Below, piece by piece: positions 7,805 through 15,800 of a DNA stretch of 63,570 nt. The translations under genes were made by a program, and so were the position numbers. The notes under the pieces were generated by a model that saw nothing but the letters and a program-made list of their open reading frames with translations, searched no databases and had not been told where the DNA came from. The stretch comes from Scatacola_A faecigallinarum (GTDB taxonomy: Bacteria; Pseudomonadota; Alphaproteobacteria; RF32; CAG-239): NCBI GenBank assembly GCA_018713605.1, contig DVOM01000038.1:1-63570 (forward strand), read 5' to 3'. Positions within the stretch are counted from its first letter, which is position 1, and each line of letters begins with the position of its first letter.

Positions 7805-8197
7805 TCAGGCGGATTTCTTTTCCGGGTGCAGCGTGCCGGCGGCGACGGCTTTGGTGTAAAGTTCAATTTTGTAGTTAATCTTGTTCATATGTTTCTGCAG
7901 TTCGGCCATTTGCTCTTCAATACGGATTTTCTGCTGTCTGAACATATCCAGCCGCAGTTGCAGAGTTGAATCGCCTTCAATGTACCAGTCGATGTACTGT
8001 TTGATACCTTTGAGGTGCAGGCCGGTGGCTTTCAGGCATTCGATGAGTTCAAGCCAGCCGAGGTCGGAATCGGAAAAGACCCGCAGGCCGGAACTGTTTT
8101 TTCTGACGAAAGGCAGCAGGCCTTCTTTTTCGTAGTATCGGAGCGTATGTACGCTTAAGCCGGTTTTTTTGGCAACTTGGCCGATTGAGTATCCCAT
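7805..8197 (-). CDS. MerR-family transcriptional regulator
   Basis: A 130-aa protein with a typical N-terminal MerR winged helix-turn-helix (YSIGQVAKKTGLSVHTLRYY, residues 3-22) followed by a long dimerisation coiled coil (residues about 75-115). There is no Cys pair or effector domain at the C-terminus, so it is not a MerR/CueR-type metal sensor; it resembles small stress-type MerR proteins with a YYxxEGLL motif. Its own upstream region holds a -35/-10 pair spaced 19 bp with a dyad between the elements, the standard target of MerR proteins, so autoregulation is likely. No target gene lies divergently next to it. The terminator follows directly. Confidence 0.9.
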   Translation of the reverse strand: MGYSIGQVAKKTGLSVHTLRYYEKEGLLPFVRKNSSGLRVFSDSDLGWLELIECLKATGLHLKGIKQYIDWYIEGDSTLQLRLDMFRQQKIRIEEQMAELQKHMNKINYKIELYTKAVAAGTLHPEKKSA

Positions 8198-8226
8198 AAA
8201 CTTTCTCCCGTTGTGTGACAGTGATT

Positions 8227-8257
8227 AATTTAAGCCTTAGAGTTTGCTCAAAGTCAA
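8227..8257 (-). promoter_or_regulatory. merR promoter with 19-bp spacer and central dyad
   Basis: On the minus strand: -35 TTGACT (plus 8252-8257), spacer of exactly 19 bp, -10 TAAATT (plus 8227-8232). The spacer carries a dyad CTTTGAG-CAAA-CTCTAAG (plus 8236-8253, 6 of 7 positions symmetric). An overlong 19-bp spacer with an internal palindrome is the hallmark of MerR-activated promoters. Confidence 0.7.
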
Positions 8258-8263
8258 GAAAAA

Positions 8264-8316
8264 TCTGGCGGGCAGAGGCGGTAATGCATATGGGCGTTTG
8301 CCAGACATCCTTTTTT
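8264..8316 (+). terminator. Terminator-like inverted repeat between merR and secE
   Basis: TCTGGC (8264-8269) and GCCAGA (8300-8305) enclose 30 nt and are followed by CATCCTTTTTT. Nothing obvious on the plus strand needs terminating here, so this may mark a lost gene. The rest of 8198-8499 shows only the merR and secE promoters. Confidence 0.3.
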
Positions 8317-8413
8317 AACCAAAATTGGAACCCTGAGAAAAAAGTATTGCAATCTTTTGTTTAATAGTTTATGTTTCCGGTAAATCAGACAGCCTATCCC
8401 CGTCATTTTGCCG

Positions 8414-8419
8414 TATAAT
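8414..8419 (+). promoter_or_regulatory. -10 element for secE-nusG
   Basis: A perfect TATAAT lies 80 bp before the secE ATG. No good -35 is seen at 16-18 bp, so the assignment is tentative. Confidence 0.4.
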
Positions 8420-8499
8420 TTCGACATGTTTTTTGAAAAGACCGGTTAACGACGCGGGTGGGGCTGGCTTTGTTGCAATTTTTCAGATGGATAGGATCT

Positions 8500-8697
8500 A
8501 TGGCAAAAATTAGTCCGATTCAGTTTTTCAGACAGGTAAAACAGGAAATTAAAAAGGTTACCTGGCCGACCCGCAAGGAAGTTATGCAGACCTCGATAAT
8601 GGTTATTATCCTGGTGGCGATTGCCGCGACTTTCTTTTTCTTCGTCGATCAGATTTTCGGCTGGGTTGTTAAATTAATATTTGGTCTTGGAGTATAG
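8500..8697 (+). CDS. secE: Preprotein translocase subunit SecE
   Basis: A 65-aa single-span SecE with the conserved cytoplasmic helix (FFRQVKQEIKKVTWPTRKE, about residues 8-26) followed by one membrane helix. SecE clamps SecY in the inner-membrane protein channel. The ATG at 8500, preceded by ATAGGAT, gives the normal short alphaproteobacterial length; a longer in-frame GTG at 8458 would add 14 unlikely residues. It is followed 3 bp later by nusG, the usual order. Confidence 0.95.
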   Translation: MAKISPIQFFRQVKQEIKKVTWPTRKEVMQTSIMVIILVAIAATFFFFVDQIFGWVVKLIFGLGV

Positions 8698-8700
8698 TTT

Positions 8701-9231
8701 ATGACTGCACGTTGGTATGTTCTTCATGTTTATTCCGGTTCGGAGAAGAAGGTTGCCGAATCGATTAAAGAACAGGCTGTTTTGAAAAAAATGGAAGATA
8801 AGATTCTTGACGTTCTGGTTCCGACCGAAGATGTCGTCGAGGTTAAAAAAGGTTCGAAGGTCAATTCGGAACGCAAGTTTTTTCCGGGTTATGTGCTGAT
8901 TAAGATGGAAATGTCCGACGATACTTGGCATGCGGTTATGAATACGCCGCGCGTTACCGGTTTTCTGGGCAGCCGCAATAAGCCGCAGCCGATTTCCGAA
9001 GCCGAGGCCAAACGTATTATTACTCAGATGCAGGAAGGCGTTGAAAGGCCGCAGACGGTTGTCGATTATGAGGTCGGCGAGCAAATCAGGGTAACCGACG
9101 GCCCGTTCGCTTCCTTTGTCGGTTTGGTTGAAGAGGTTGACCTTGAGAAGGCTCGTCTGAAAGTTTCCGTTTCGATTTTCGGACGTTCGACTCCGGTTGA
9201 GCTGGAATTCAGCCAGGTTGAAAAGGTTTAG
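8701..9231 (+). CDS. nusG: Transcription termination/antitermination factor NusG
   Basis: A 176-aa protein with an N-terminal NGN domain (RWYVLHVYSGSEKKVAESI at the start, FFPGYVLIKMEM at residues about 61-72) and a C-terminal KOW domain (VTDGPFASFVGLVEEVD). NusG binds RNA polymerase, suppresses pausing and links it to Rho or the ribosome. Full length with no unusual insertion. It is translationally close to secE, and its transcript ends at a strong terminator, so unlike in many bacteria the unit does not simply continue into rplK; mscL intervenes. Confidence 0.97.
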   Translation: MTARWYVLHVYSGSEKKVAESIKEQAVLKKMEDKILDVLVPTEDVVEVKKGSKVNSERKFFPGYVLIKMEMSDDTWHAVMNTPRVTGFLGSRNKPQPISEAEAKRIITQMQEGVERPQTVVDYEVGEQIRVTDGPFASFVGLVEEVDLEKARLKVSVSIFGRSTPVELEFSQVEKV

Positions 9232-9240
9232 GAAAGTCTG

Positions 9241-9277
9241 AAACCGCCGGGATTAAAATCCGGCGGTTTATTTTTTT
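9241..9277 (+). terminator. Terminator after nusG
   Basis: A perfect 10-bp stem AAACCGCCGG/CCGGCGGTTT followed by ATTTTTTT. It closes the secE-nusG unit before mscL. Confidence 0.9.
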
Positions 9278-9290
9278 AGGGAAGAAGGCA

Positions 9291-9770
9291 ATGTTCAAAA
9301 GTTTCTTTAATGAATTTAAAAAATTCGCCATGCGCGGCAATGTCATTGATATGGCCGTCGGTATCATTATCGGCGCCGCTTTCGGCAAAATTGTCGACTC
9401 TCTGGTTAAAGACGTTATTATGCCCCCAATCGGGCTGTTGCTCGGCAAGGTCGATTTTACCAATCTGTTTGTGGTTTTGAAGGAAGGGGTAACGGCAGCG
9501 CCCTACGCTTCGCTGGATGCAGCGCAGAAGGCCGGCGCCGTGACGCTTAACGTGGGTCTGTTCGTCAATGCGCTTATCAGTTTTATTATCGTGGCCTTTG
9601 CCGTGTTTATTCTGATTAAGGCCATTAACGAACTGCAGGCCAAGATGCTCAGGCAGGAAGCGGCCGAAGAAGCGAAAAAGGAACCGGTAACGAAGGCCTG
9701 TCCATACTGTTGCGAAGAAATTCCCGTTAAGGCGGTGCGCTGTCCGCACTGCACTTCGGAACTGAAGTGA
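9291..9770 (+). CDS. mscL: Large-conductance mechanosensitive channel MscL with C-terminal zinc ribbon
   Basis: A 159-aa protein. The first 125 residues are a standard MscL: amphipathic start FKKFAMRGNVIDMAVG, TM1 (about residues 15-40), TM2 (about 75-100) and a cytoplasmic helix. MscL opens under membrane tension as an osmotic safety valve. The C-terminus adds a treble-clef-like ribbon with CPYC (137-140) and CPHC (151-154), about 25 residues longer than the E. coli protein. The spacing fits a single zinc site. A Shine-Dalgarno (GGGAAGAAGG) precedes the ATG, and terminators on both sides make it monocistronic unless there is read-through. Its place between nusG and rplK is unusual. Confidence 0.93.
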   Translation: MFKSFFNEFKKFAMRGNVIDMAVGIIIGAAFGKIVDSLVKDVIMPPIGLLLGKVDFTNLFVVLKEGVTAAPYASLDAAQKAGAVTLNVGLFVNALISFIIVAFAVFILIKAINELQAKMLRQEAAEEAKKEPVTKACPYCCEEIPVKAVRCPHCTSELK

Positions 9771-9773
9771 AAA

Positions 9774-9798
9774 AAAGGCTCCGCAAAGGAGCCTTTTT
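9774..9798 (+). terminator. Terminator after mscL
   Basis: Stem AGGCTCC/GGAGCCT with a 5-nt loop followed by TTTTT, directly after the mscL stop codon. Confidence 0.9.
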
Positions 9799-9845
9799 CT
9801 GAATCGAATCAAAGGCTTGAATCGCAAAATTTTTGAAAAAAACGC

Positions 9846-9873
9846 TTGCAAAATGAATCGGATGTGCTATACA
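9846..9873 (+). promoter_or_regulatory. Promoter of the rplK-rplA operon
   Basis: -35 TTGCAA (9846-9851), 16-bp spacer, -10 TATACA (9868-9873), followed by a leader of about 110 nt before rplK. Confidence 0.65.
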
Positions 9874-9936
9874 AAGGCGACTCTCAAAGGGGCGACTCTG
9901 TTCTTTTGAGATGCGAATCGCATAAAAATGTAACTT

Positions 9937-9970
9937 CGTGGGAGACCAGCCATGGTCTGGAAAAACCACG
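9937..9970 (+). promoter_or_regulatory. Candidate ribosomal protein L1 autoregulatory site in the rplK leader
   Basis: CGTGG (9937-9941) pairs with CCACG (9966-9970), enclosing an inner stem AGACC/GGTCT and a purine-rich internal strand GGAAAAA. The CGTGGGAG...CCACGAACC arrangement in front of rplK matches the L1-binding leader known from proteobacterial L11 operons, which mimics the L1 site in 23S rRNA. Assignment is from pattern memory. Confidence 0.6.
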
Positions 9971-9991
9971 AACCTAAACAGAGGTATGAAA

Positions 9992-10429
9992 ATGGCTAAG
10001 ACTAAAAAGAAAATTTTAGGATTAATCAAGCTTCAGATCCCCGCCGGAAAGGCTAACCCTTCTCCGCCGGTTGGTCCTGCTCTGGGCCAAAAGGGCTTGA
10101 ACATTATGGAATTCTGCAAGGCTTTCAACGCAGCCACCCAGAAAATGGAACCGGGCGTTCCCGTTCCGGTCGTTATTACCGCTTTTGAAGACAAGTCTTT
10201 TACTTTTGAGACCAAACTTCCGCCGGTTTCTTATCTGATTAAGAAAGCAGCCGGTGTCAAGTCTGCATCCAAGGAACCGGGCAAAACCGTTGCCGGTCAG
10301 ATTTCGATGGCTCAGGTTAAAGAAATTGCCGAAACCAAAATGCCGGATTTGAACTGCTCGACCGTTGAGGCGGCCATGAATATGGTTAAAGGCCAGGCGG
10401 TTTCCATGGGTATCAAGGTAGTGGAGTAA
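9992..10429 (+). CDS. rplK: 50S ribosomal protein L11
   Basis: A 145-aa L11 of normal length. The N-terminal domain has IKLQIPAGKANPSPPVGPAL and the C-terminal RNA-binding domain ends in NMVKGQAVSMGIKVVE. L11 binds the GTPase-associated region of 23S rRNA. The ATG at 9992 is chosen because AGAGG lies 7 nt upstream; the ATG at 9986 touches that site. rplA follows after 4 bp. Confidence 0.97.
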   Translation: MAKTKKKILGLIKLQIPAGKANPSPPVGPALGQKGLNIMEFCKAFNAATQKMEPGVPVPVVITAFEDKSFTFETKLPPVSYLIKKAAGVKSASKEPGKTVAGQISMAQVKEIAETKMPDLNCSTVEAAMNMVKGQAVSMGIKVVE

Positions 10430-10433
10430 GACG

Positions 10434-11117
10434 ATGGCTGGAAAAAGAATTGTAAATGCATACAAAACAATTGACAAGACTCAGGCCTATGCGCTGAAAG
10501 AGGCTGTCAAAATCGTCAAGTCCAATGCTACCGCCAAATTTGACGAAACCATCGACGTTGCCATCAACCTCGGTGTTGATCCGAAACATGCCGACCAGAT
10601 GATCCGCGGCGTTTGCGCTCTGCCGCACGGCACGGGCAAAACCGTACGCGTCGCCGTTTTGGCTCAGGGCGAGAAAGCCGACGAGGCCAAAGCTGCCGGA
10701 GCCGATATCGTCGGTGCCGAGAATCTGGTTGATTCCATCTTGTCAGGCAAAATTGACTTCGACAGATGTATCGCCACGCCGGACATGATGGGGCTGGCCG
10801 GCCGCGTTGCCCGTGTTCTGGGTCCGAAAGGCCTGATGCCGAATCCGAAGCTCGGAACCGTCACCACCGATGTTGCCGGTGCGGTTAAGAAGGCCAAGGC
10901 CGGTGAAGTTCAGTACCGCGTTGAAAAGAACGGTATTGTTCATGCCGGTATCGGTAAGGCTTCTTTCTCGGAAGAGCAGATTTATGACAACGCCAAGACG
11001 TTTATTGACGCTATTCTGAAAGCCAAACCGCAGTCGCTCAAAGGAAACTACCTGAAGAAGATTTCCCTGAGTTCGACGATGGGTGTCGGCATCAAAGTAG
11101 ATTCGTCCGCTTTGTAA
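10434..11117 (+). CDS. rplA: 50S ribosomal protein L1
   Basis: A 227-aa L1 of normal length, with the conserved segment GLMPNPKLGTVTTDVAGAV (about residues 131-149) and a typical C-terminal ISLSSTMGVGIKVD. It forms the L1 stalk of the large subunit and represses its own operon by binding the leader. It starts 4 bp after rplK; the next gene, rplJ, is separated by a 265-bp regulated leader. Confidence 0.97.
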   Translation: MAGKRIVNAYKTIDKTQAYALKEAVKIVKSNATAKFDETIDVAINLGVDPKHADQMIRGVCALPHGTGKTVRVAVLAQGEKADEAKAAGADIVGAENLVDSILSGKIDFDRCIATPDMMGLAGRVARVLGPKGLMPNPKLGTVTTDVAGAVKKAKAGEVQYRVEKNGIVHAGIGKASFSEEQIYDNAKTFIDAILKAKPQSLKGNYLKKISLSSTMGVGIKVDSSAL

Positions 11118-11179
11118 GAAAGTTTTGGGAGGCGGACGTGTCCGCTTCCCGCTCTTCAGAAGTTTCGTGCTTCTGAAAA

Positions 11180-11265
11180 CTGTCCAAGACCGCAGGTGGT
11201 CGAAAATGCCGGAACCGGCGTTTGACAACTTTAAATATCCTGCGCAGACGGGAGTTGAAAAATAT
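11180..11265 (+). promoter_or_regulatory. Ribosomal protein L10 leader
   Basis: The 265 bp between rplA and rplJ contain the L10-leader signature: TGTCCAAGACCGCAGGTGG (from 11181), the small hairpin GACC/GGTC, the hairpin GCCGG-AA-CCGGC (from 11208) and the downstream CCTGCGCAGACGG (11239-11251). The L10/L12 complex binds such leaders to repress rplJL. Upstream (11138-11176) two further hairpins are visible. No separate promoter was identified. Confidence 0.8.
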
Positions 11266-11382
11266 TTATCTTTTTTTCTCCTGGACAGATTAGGTCCCGC
11301 GGCAAAGGTCAGCAGACCGGCGTTGCGGATGTGTGAAATGACATTGTTTTGTTTGAAATGATGTTTTGTTTGGAGACAATAA

Positions 11383-11865
11383 GTGAACCGCGAAGAAAAG
11401 ACACAGTTGCTCGGTGAACTGAATGAACTGTTTAACAGCTCCGAAATCATTGTAGTTTCGCACTACAAAGGTTTAACCGTTAAGGAAGTTTCGGAACTGC
11501 GCGACAAGATCAGAAAAGCAGGCGCCGGGTTCAGAGTTACTAAAAACCGGATTACTCGTCTTGCTCTTAAAGGTACCAAGTTTGAAGGACTGACCGACTT
11601 GTTTACCGGTCCGACGGCCATTGCTTTCGCCAATGACCCGGTTTCGGCCTGCAAAGCCTGCGTTCAGTTTGCCAAAGACAATGAAAAGCTGATTGTTGTC
11701 GGTGGTGCCATGGGAACCGGTGTTCTTTCGGTTGCCGAAATCAATAAACTGGCAACGATTCCGTCTATGGACGAACTCAGAGCCAAGATTATCGGTCTGT
11801 TGCAGGCTCCGGGTGCCCAGTTGGCACGCGTTACCAGAGCTTACAGCGAGAAAGAAGCCGCTTAG
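11383..11865 (+). CDS. rplJ: 50S ribosomal protein L10
   Basis: A 160-aa L10 with the conserved N-terminal fold (SSEIIVVSHYKGLTVKEVSEL, VTKNRITRLALKG) and a C-terminal helix that carries the L7/L12 dimers (LLQAPGAQLARVTRAY). The start is GTG, supported by TTGGAGAC 5 nt upstream. It is preceded by the L10 leader and followed after 174 bp by rplL. Confidence 0.96.
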   Translation: MNREEKTQLLGELNELFNSSEIIVVSHYKGLTVKEVSELRDKIRKAGAGFRVTKNRITRLALKGTKFEGLTDLFTGPTAIAFANDPVSACKACVQFAKDNEKLIVVGGAMGTGVLSVAEINKLATIPSMDELRAKIIGLLQAPGAQLARVTRAYSEKEAA

Positions 11866-12039
11866 TATTATTGTTTACGCCAGTTCTGCCTGCGGGTTTT
11901 TCATCTATGTACCCGTTTGTTCGGGGGAGGTAAAATCCACTTTGCATAATTTGGTTTGAAAGCGATAATGCTGAAAGCACAAGACAAAAGTTTTTAAGTA
12001 ATTTAGTTGATTTAATTAAAATTTTATTGGAGAAAAAAA

Positions 12040-12408
12040 ATGGCCGATTTAGCCAAATTAGTTGATGAATTGTCAGCCCTGACTGTTATGGAAGCCGCTG
12101 ACCTGTCCAAAATGCTGGAAGAAAAATGGGGCGTTTCCGCCGCCGCTGCCGTAGCCGTTGCTGCCGGCGGTGCCGCTGCTGCCGCTGAAGAAGAGAAGAG
12201 CGAATTTGACATCATTCTCGAAGCAGCCGGCGATAACAAGATTAACGTTATTAAGGAAATCCGCGCAATTACCAACCTGGGTCTGAAAGAAGCCAAGGAT
12301 TTGGTTGACGGTGCTCCGAAGACCGTTAAGGAAGGCGCTCCGAAAGAAGAAGCTGAAGAAATCAAGAAGAAACTGGAAGCTGCCGGCGCCAAAGTTACTC
12401 TTAAGTAA
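12040..12408 (+). CDS. rplL: 50S ribosomal protein L7/L12
   Basis: A 122-aa acidic stalk protein: N-terminal dimerisation helices, an Ala-rich hinge (residues about 37-52) and the C-terminal domain with IKEIRAITNLGLKEAKDLV. It recruits translational GTPases. A good Shine-Dalgarno (TTGGAG) precedes the ATG. The 174 bp from rplJ contain a small hairpin CGGGT...ACCCG but no obvious promoter. Confidence 0.98.
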   Translation: MADLAKLVDELSALTVMEAADLSKMLEEKWGVSAAAAVAVAAGGAAAAAEEEKSEFDIILEAAGDNKINVIKEIRAITNLGLKEAKDLVDGAPKTVKEGAPKEEAEEIKKKLEAAGAKVTLK

Positions 12409-12420
12409 TTTTGATTTTTG

Positions 12421-12454
12421 CAAAGAGGGGGCGGCGAGAGCCGTTTCCTCTTTG
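12421..12454 (+). promoter_or_regulatory. rplL-rpoB intercistronic hairpin (candidate attenuator or processing site)
   Basis: CAAAGAGG (12421-12428)/CCTCTTTG (12447-12454) with an inner CGGC-GAGA-GCCG stem, followed only by a weak TT tract. A partial terminator here would match the rplL-rpoB attenuation known from E. coli. The remaining 375 bp up to rpoB contain another stem (AGGTTCC 12588-12594/GGAGCCT 12601-12607) and no gene or clear promoter. Confidence 0.55.
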
Positions 12455-12829
12455 TTAAAGTTTCGGCGGACGGAGATGTTTTCTGAACGCTGAAGTTCCC
12501 CGGTGGGGAGATGAATTATTACCGAAAAGTTCTAAGCTTTATTGTCATCTTGCGCAAGGGCAGAAGTTTGGGCATATTATTGAACCGAGGTTCCTTTCAG
12601 GGAGCCTTTGACTCGTTTAAAAGAATCGTTTTATCCGATTGAAAATCGAAATGCTGCGGCGGGTCGAAATTATTTTGCAAATCTTTTCCGCGGGGGTGCA
12701 ATGCCTTGTTGGTGCGGACTGATTTTTTGCTTTTTACGAAACGAATATTAAGTTATAACCTTCCGTAATCGGGATGCAGTATTTACTGATGGTATTGTTA
12801 CGGAATTCAAACCTAGGGATGAAAGCACA

Positions 12830-15800
12830 ATGAAAGAATCTTATACGAGCAAAAGACGTGTAAGAAGAAGCTTCGGCAAAATCGACGCCGTGTCGGATAT
12901 GCCGAGTTTAATCGAAGTTCAGACCGGTTCTTATGCCAGCTTTATTGAGCAGGACAAAAATGCGGAACCCTGCGAGTTCGGTCTGGAAGAAGTATTCAAA
13001 TCAATTTTTCCGATTAAAGATTTTTCAGGAAACGGCGAGTTGGAGTTTGTCAAATATGAACTTGAAGAGCCGAAGTACGATGTCGACGAATGTATCAAGC
13101 GTGATATGACCTATGCCGCACCGGTTAAGGCTACCCTGCGTCTGGTTGTCTGGGATACCGACGAGGCTACCGGCGCCAAGTCCATTCACGACATTAAGGA
13201 GCAGGATGTCTATATGGGCGACATTCCGCTGATGACGGACAAAGGTACGTTTATTTTCAACGGTACCGAGCGTGTCGTCGTTTCGCAGATGCACCGTTCG
13301 CCGGGCGTCTTTTTTGACCATGACAAAGGCAAAACCGTCGCTTCCGGCAAATATCTGTTTGCCGCCCGCGTTATTCCTTACCGCGGTTCCTGGCTGGATT
13401 TTGAATTTGACGCCAAAGATTTGGTTTATGCCCGTATCGACCGCCGCCGCAAGCTGCCGGTAACCTCCATTTTGTATTCTCTGTATTCCAAGGAAACGGA
13501 AGAGAAGATTAAACAGCTGGCCAAAGACGGTAAGAAAATCGACCGCTCCGAAGTCAAAGGCATGGACAAAGAGGAAATTCTCAATTACTTCTATGACGCC
13601 GACACCTATGTTGCCGACAAAAAGAACTGGAAGGCCAAGTTTGTTCCCGAACGTATGAAGGGTGTCAAGTTTGATTTTGATCTGGTTAATGCCAAAACCG
13701 GCGACGTGGTTCTGGAAAGGGGCAAAAAGCTGACGCCGCGTTCGGCTCAGAAGCTGGCTGACGAAGGGCTGGAATTTTACAGCGTTTCCAAGGAGCAGAT
13801 GTATGGCAAGTTTTTGGCCAACAACGTGGTTGACGGCAAAACCGGCGAAGTTGTCGCCGAAGCCGGCGCCGAACTGAACGAGGAGCTGCTTGACAAGATT
13901 GCCAAAGCCAAGATCGGCGAAATCAGAACCCTGTTTATCGACGGCGTTAACGTCGGTCCGTATATCAGAAACACGCTGGAAGCCGACAAGAACAACTGCC
14001 GCGAAGAGGCTTTGCTTGACATCTATCGCGTTATGCGCCCGGGTGAACCGCCTACCTATGAAACCGCCGATCAGTTGTTTAAAGGCCTGTTCTTTGATAT
14101 TGAGCGCTATGACCTGTCTTCGGTCGGCCGCGTAAAGATGAACGTTGCGCTGGACATCTCTTTTGATGACGCGCCGGATACTTATCGGACGCTGCGCAAA
14201 GACGATATTCTGCGCATTGTCAAACGTCTGGTCGAGTTGCGCGACGGCAAAGGTGAAGTTGACGATATTGACCATCTCGGCAACCGCCGTGTCCGTTCGG
14301 TCGGCGAACTGATGGAAAACCAGTACCGCATGGGCTTGCTGCGCATGGAAAGAGCCATTCGCGAAAGAATGAGCTCGGAAGTTCTGAACAATGTCAAACC
14401 GCAGGATTTGGTCAACGCCAAACCGATTGCTTCGGTTATCCGCGAGTTCTTCGGCTCTTCGCAGTTGTCGCAGTTTATGGATCAGAACAATCCGCTGTCG
14501 GAAATTACCCACAAACGCCGCCTGTCGGCTTTGGGCCCCGGCGGTCTGTCCCGCGAGCGTGCCGGTTTTGAAGTCCGCGACGTACATCCGACCCACTACG
14601 GACGCATCTGCCCGATTGAAACGCCGGAAGGTCCGAACATCGGTCTGATTAACTCGCTGTCGACTTATGCCCGCATCAACAAATACGGCTTTATTGAGTG
14701 TCCGTACCGCAAAGTTGTCAACGGCGTGGTTACCAAAGAAGTCGTTTACCTTTCCGCCAATGAGGAAGGCAAGTTCAAAATTGCGGAAGCGAACGCCAAG
14801 GTCAAGGAAGACGGTCATTTCGAAAACGATTTGATTGCCTGCCGCAAAGCCGGCGAGTTTGAATTTGCCCATCCGGAAGAGATCGACTTCATCGACGTTT
14901 CGCCGCAACAGCTGGTTTCGGTTGCGACCGCTTTGATTCCGTTCCTGGAAAACGACGACGCGAACCGCGCGCTGATGGGTTCGAACATGCAGCGTCAGGG
15001 CGTGCCTCTGCTGCGTTCGGAAGCCCCGCTGGTCGGTACCGGCATGGAAGCTGCCGTCGCCAAGGATTCAGGCGCAACTGTGGTTGCCAAGTATGACGGT
15101 ATTGTTGACGCGGTTGACGCCAACCGTATTGTGGTTCGTTCCAAGGAAGGCAACGGCGCCGATATGGGCGTTGAAATTTACAAGTTGCAGAAATTCCGCC
15201 GCTCGAACCAGAACACCTGTATTAACCAGGTGCCGCTGGTTAAGGTCGGCGACGAAGTCAAGGCCGGCGACATTATGGCCGACGGTCCGTGTACCGACAT
15301 GGGCGAACTGGCTCTGGGCAAGAACGTTCTGGTTGCTTTTATGCCGTGGAACGGTCTGAACTACGAGGATGCCATTCTGCTGTCCGAACGCGTTTCCCGC
15401 GACGACGTCTTCACTTCTCTGCATATTGAAGAATTTGAAGTGATGGCCCGCGACACCAAACTCGGTCAGGAAGAGATTACCCGTGACATTCCGAACGTCG
15501 GTGAAGAAGCTCTGCGTAATCTGGACGAGGCCGGCATCGTTTACATCGGCGCCGAAGTCAAGGCCGGCGACATTCTGGTCGGCAAGGTTACGCCGAAAGG
15601 CGAATCGCCGGTAACGCCGGAAGAAAAACTGCTGCGCGCCATCTTTGGCGAAAAGGCGTCCGACGTCCGCGACACGTCGCTGCGCGTTCAGCCGGGTATT
15701 GAAGGCATTGTCGTTGACGTACATGTTTTCTCCCGTCGCGGCGTTGAGAAGGATGAACGTGCCCTGTCCATTGAGCAGGAAGAGATTTCTCATCTGGCCA

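Noticed and set aside
7579..7866. 95-codon frame between merR and the 177-aa gene
   Set aside because: Overlaps the end of merR and runs through its terminator; composition unlike a protein.
13025..14908. 627-codon open frame antisense to rpoB
   Set aside because: Mirror of rpoB codon usage; low-complexity Arg/Asn/Phe-rich product, no ribosome site. The same applies to long antisense frames at 15068-16177, 17551-18285 and 19273-21174.
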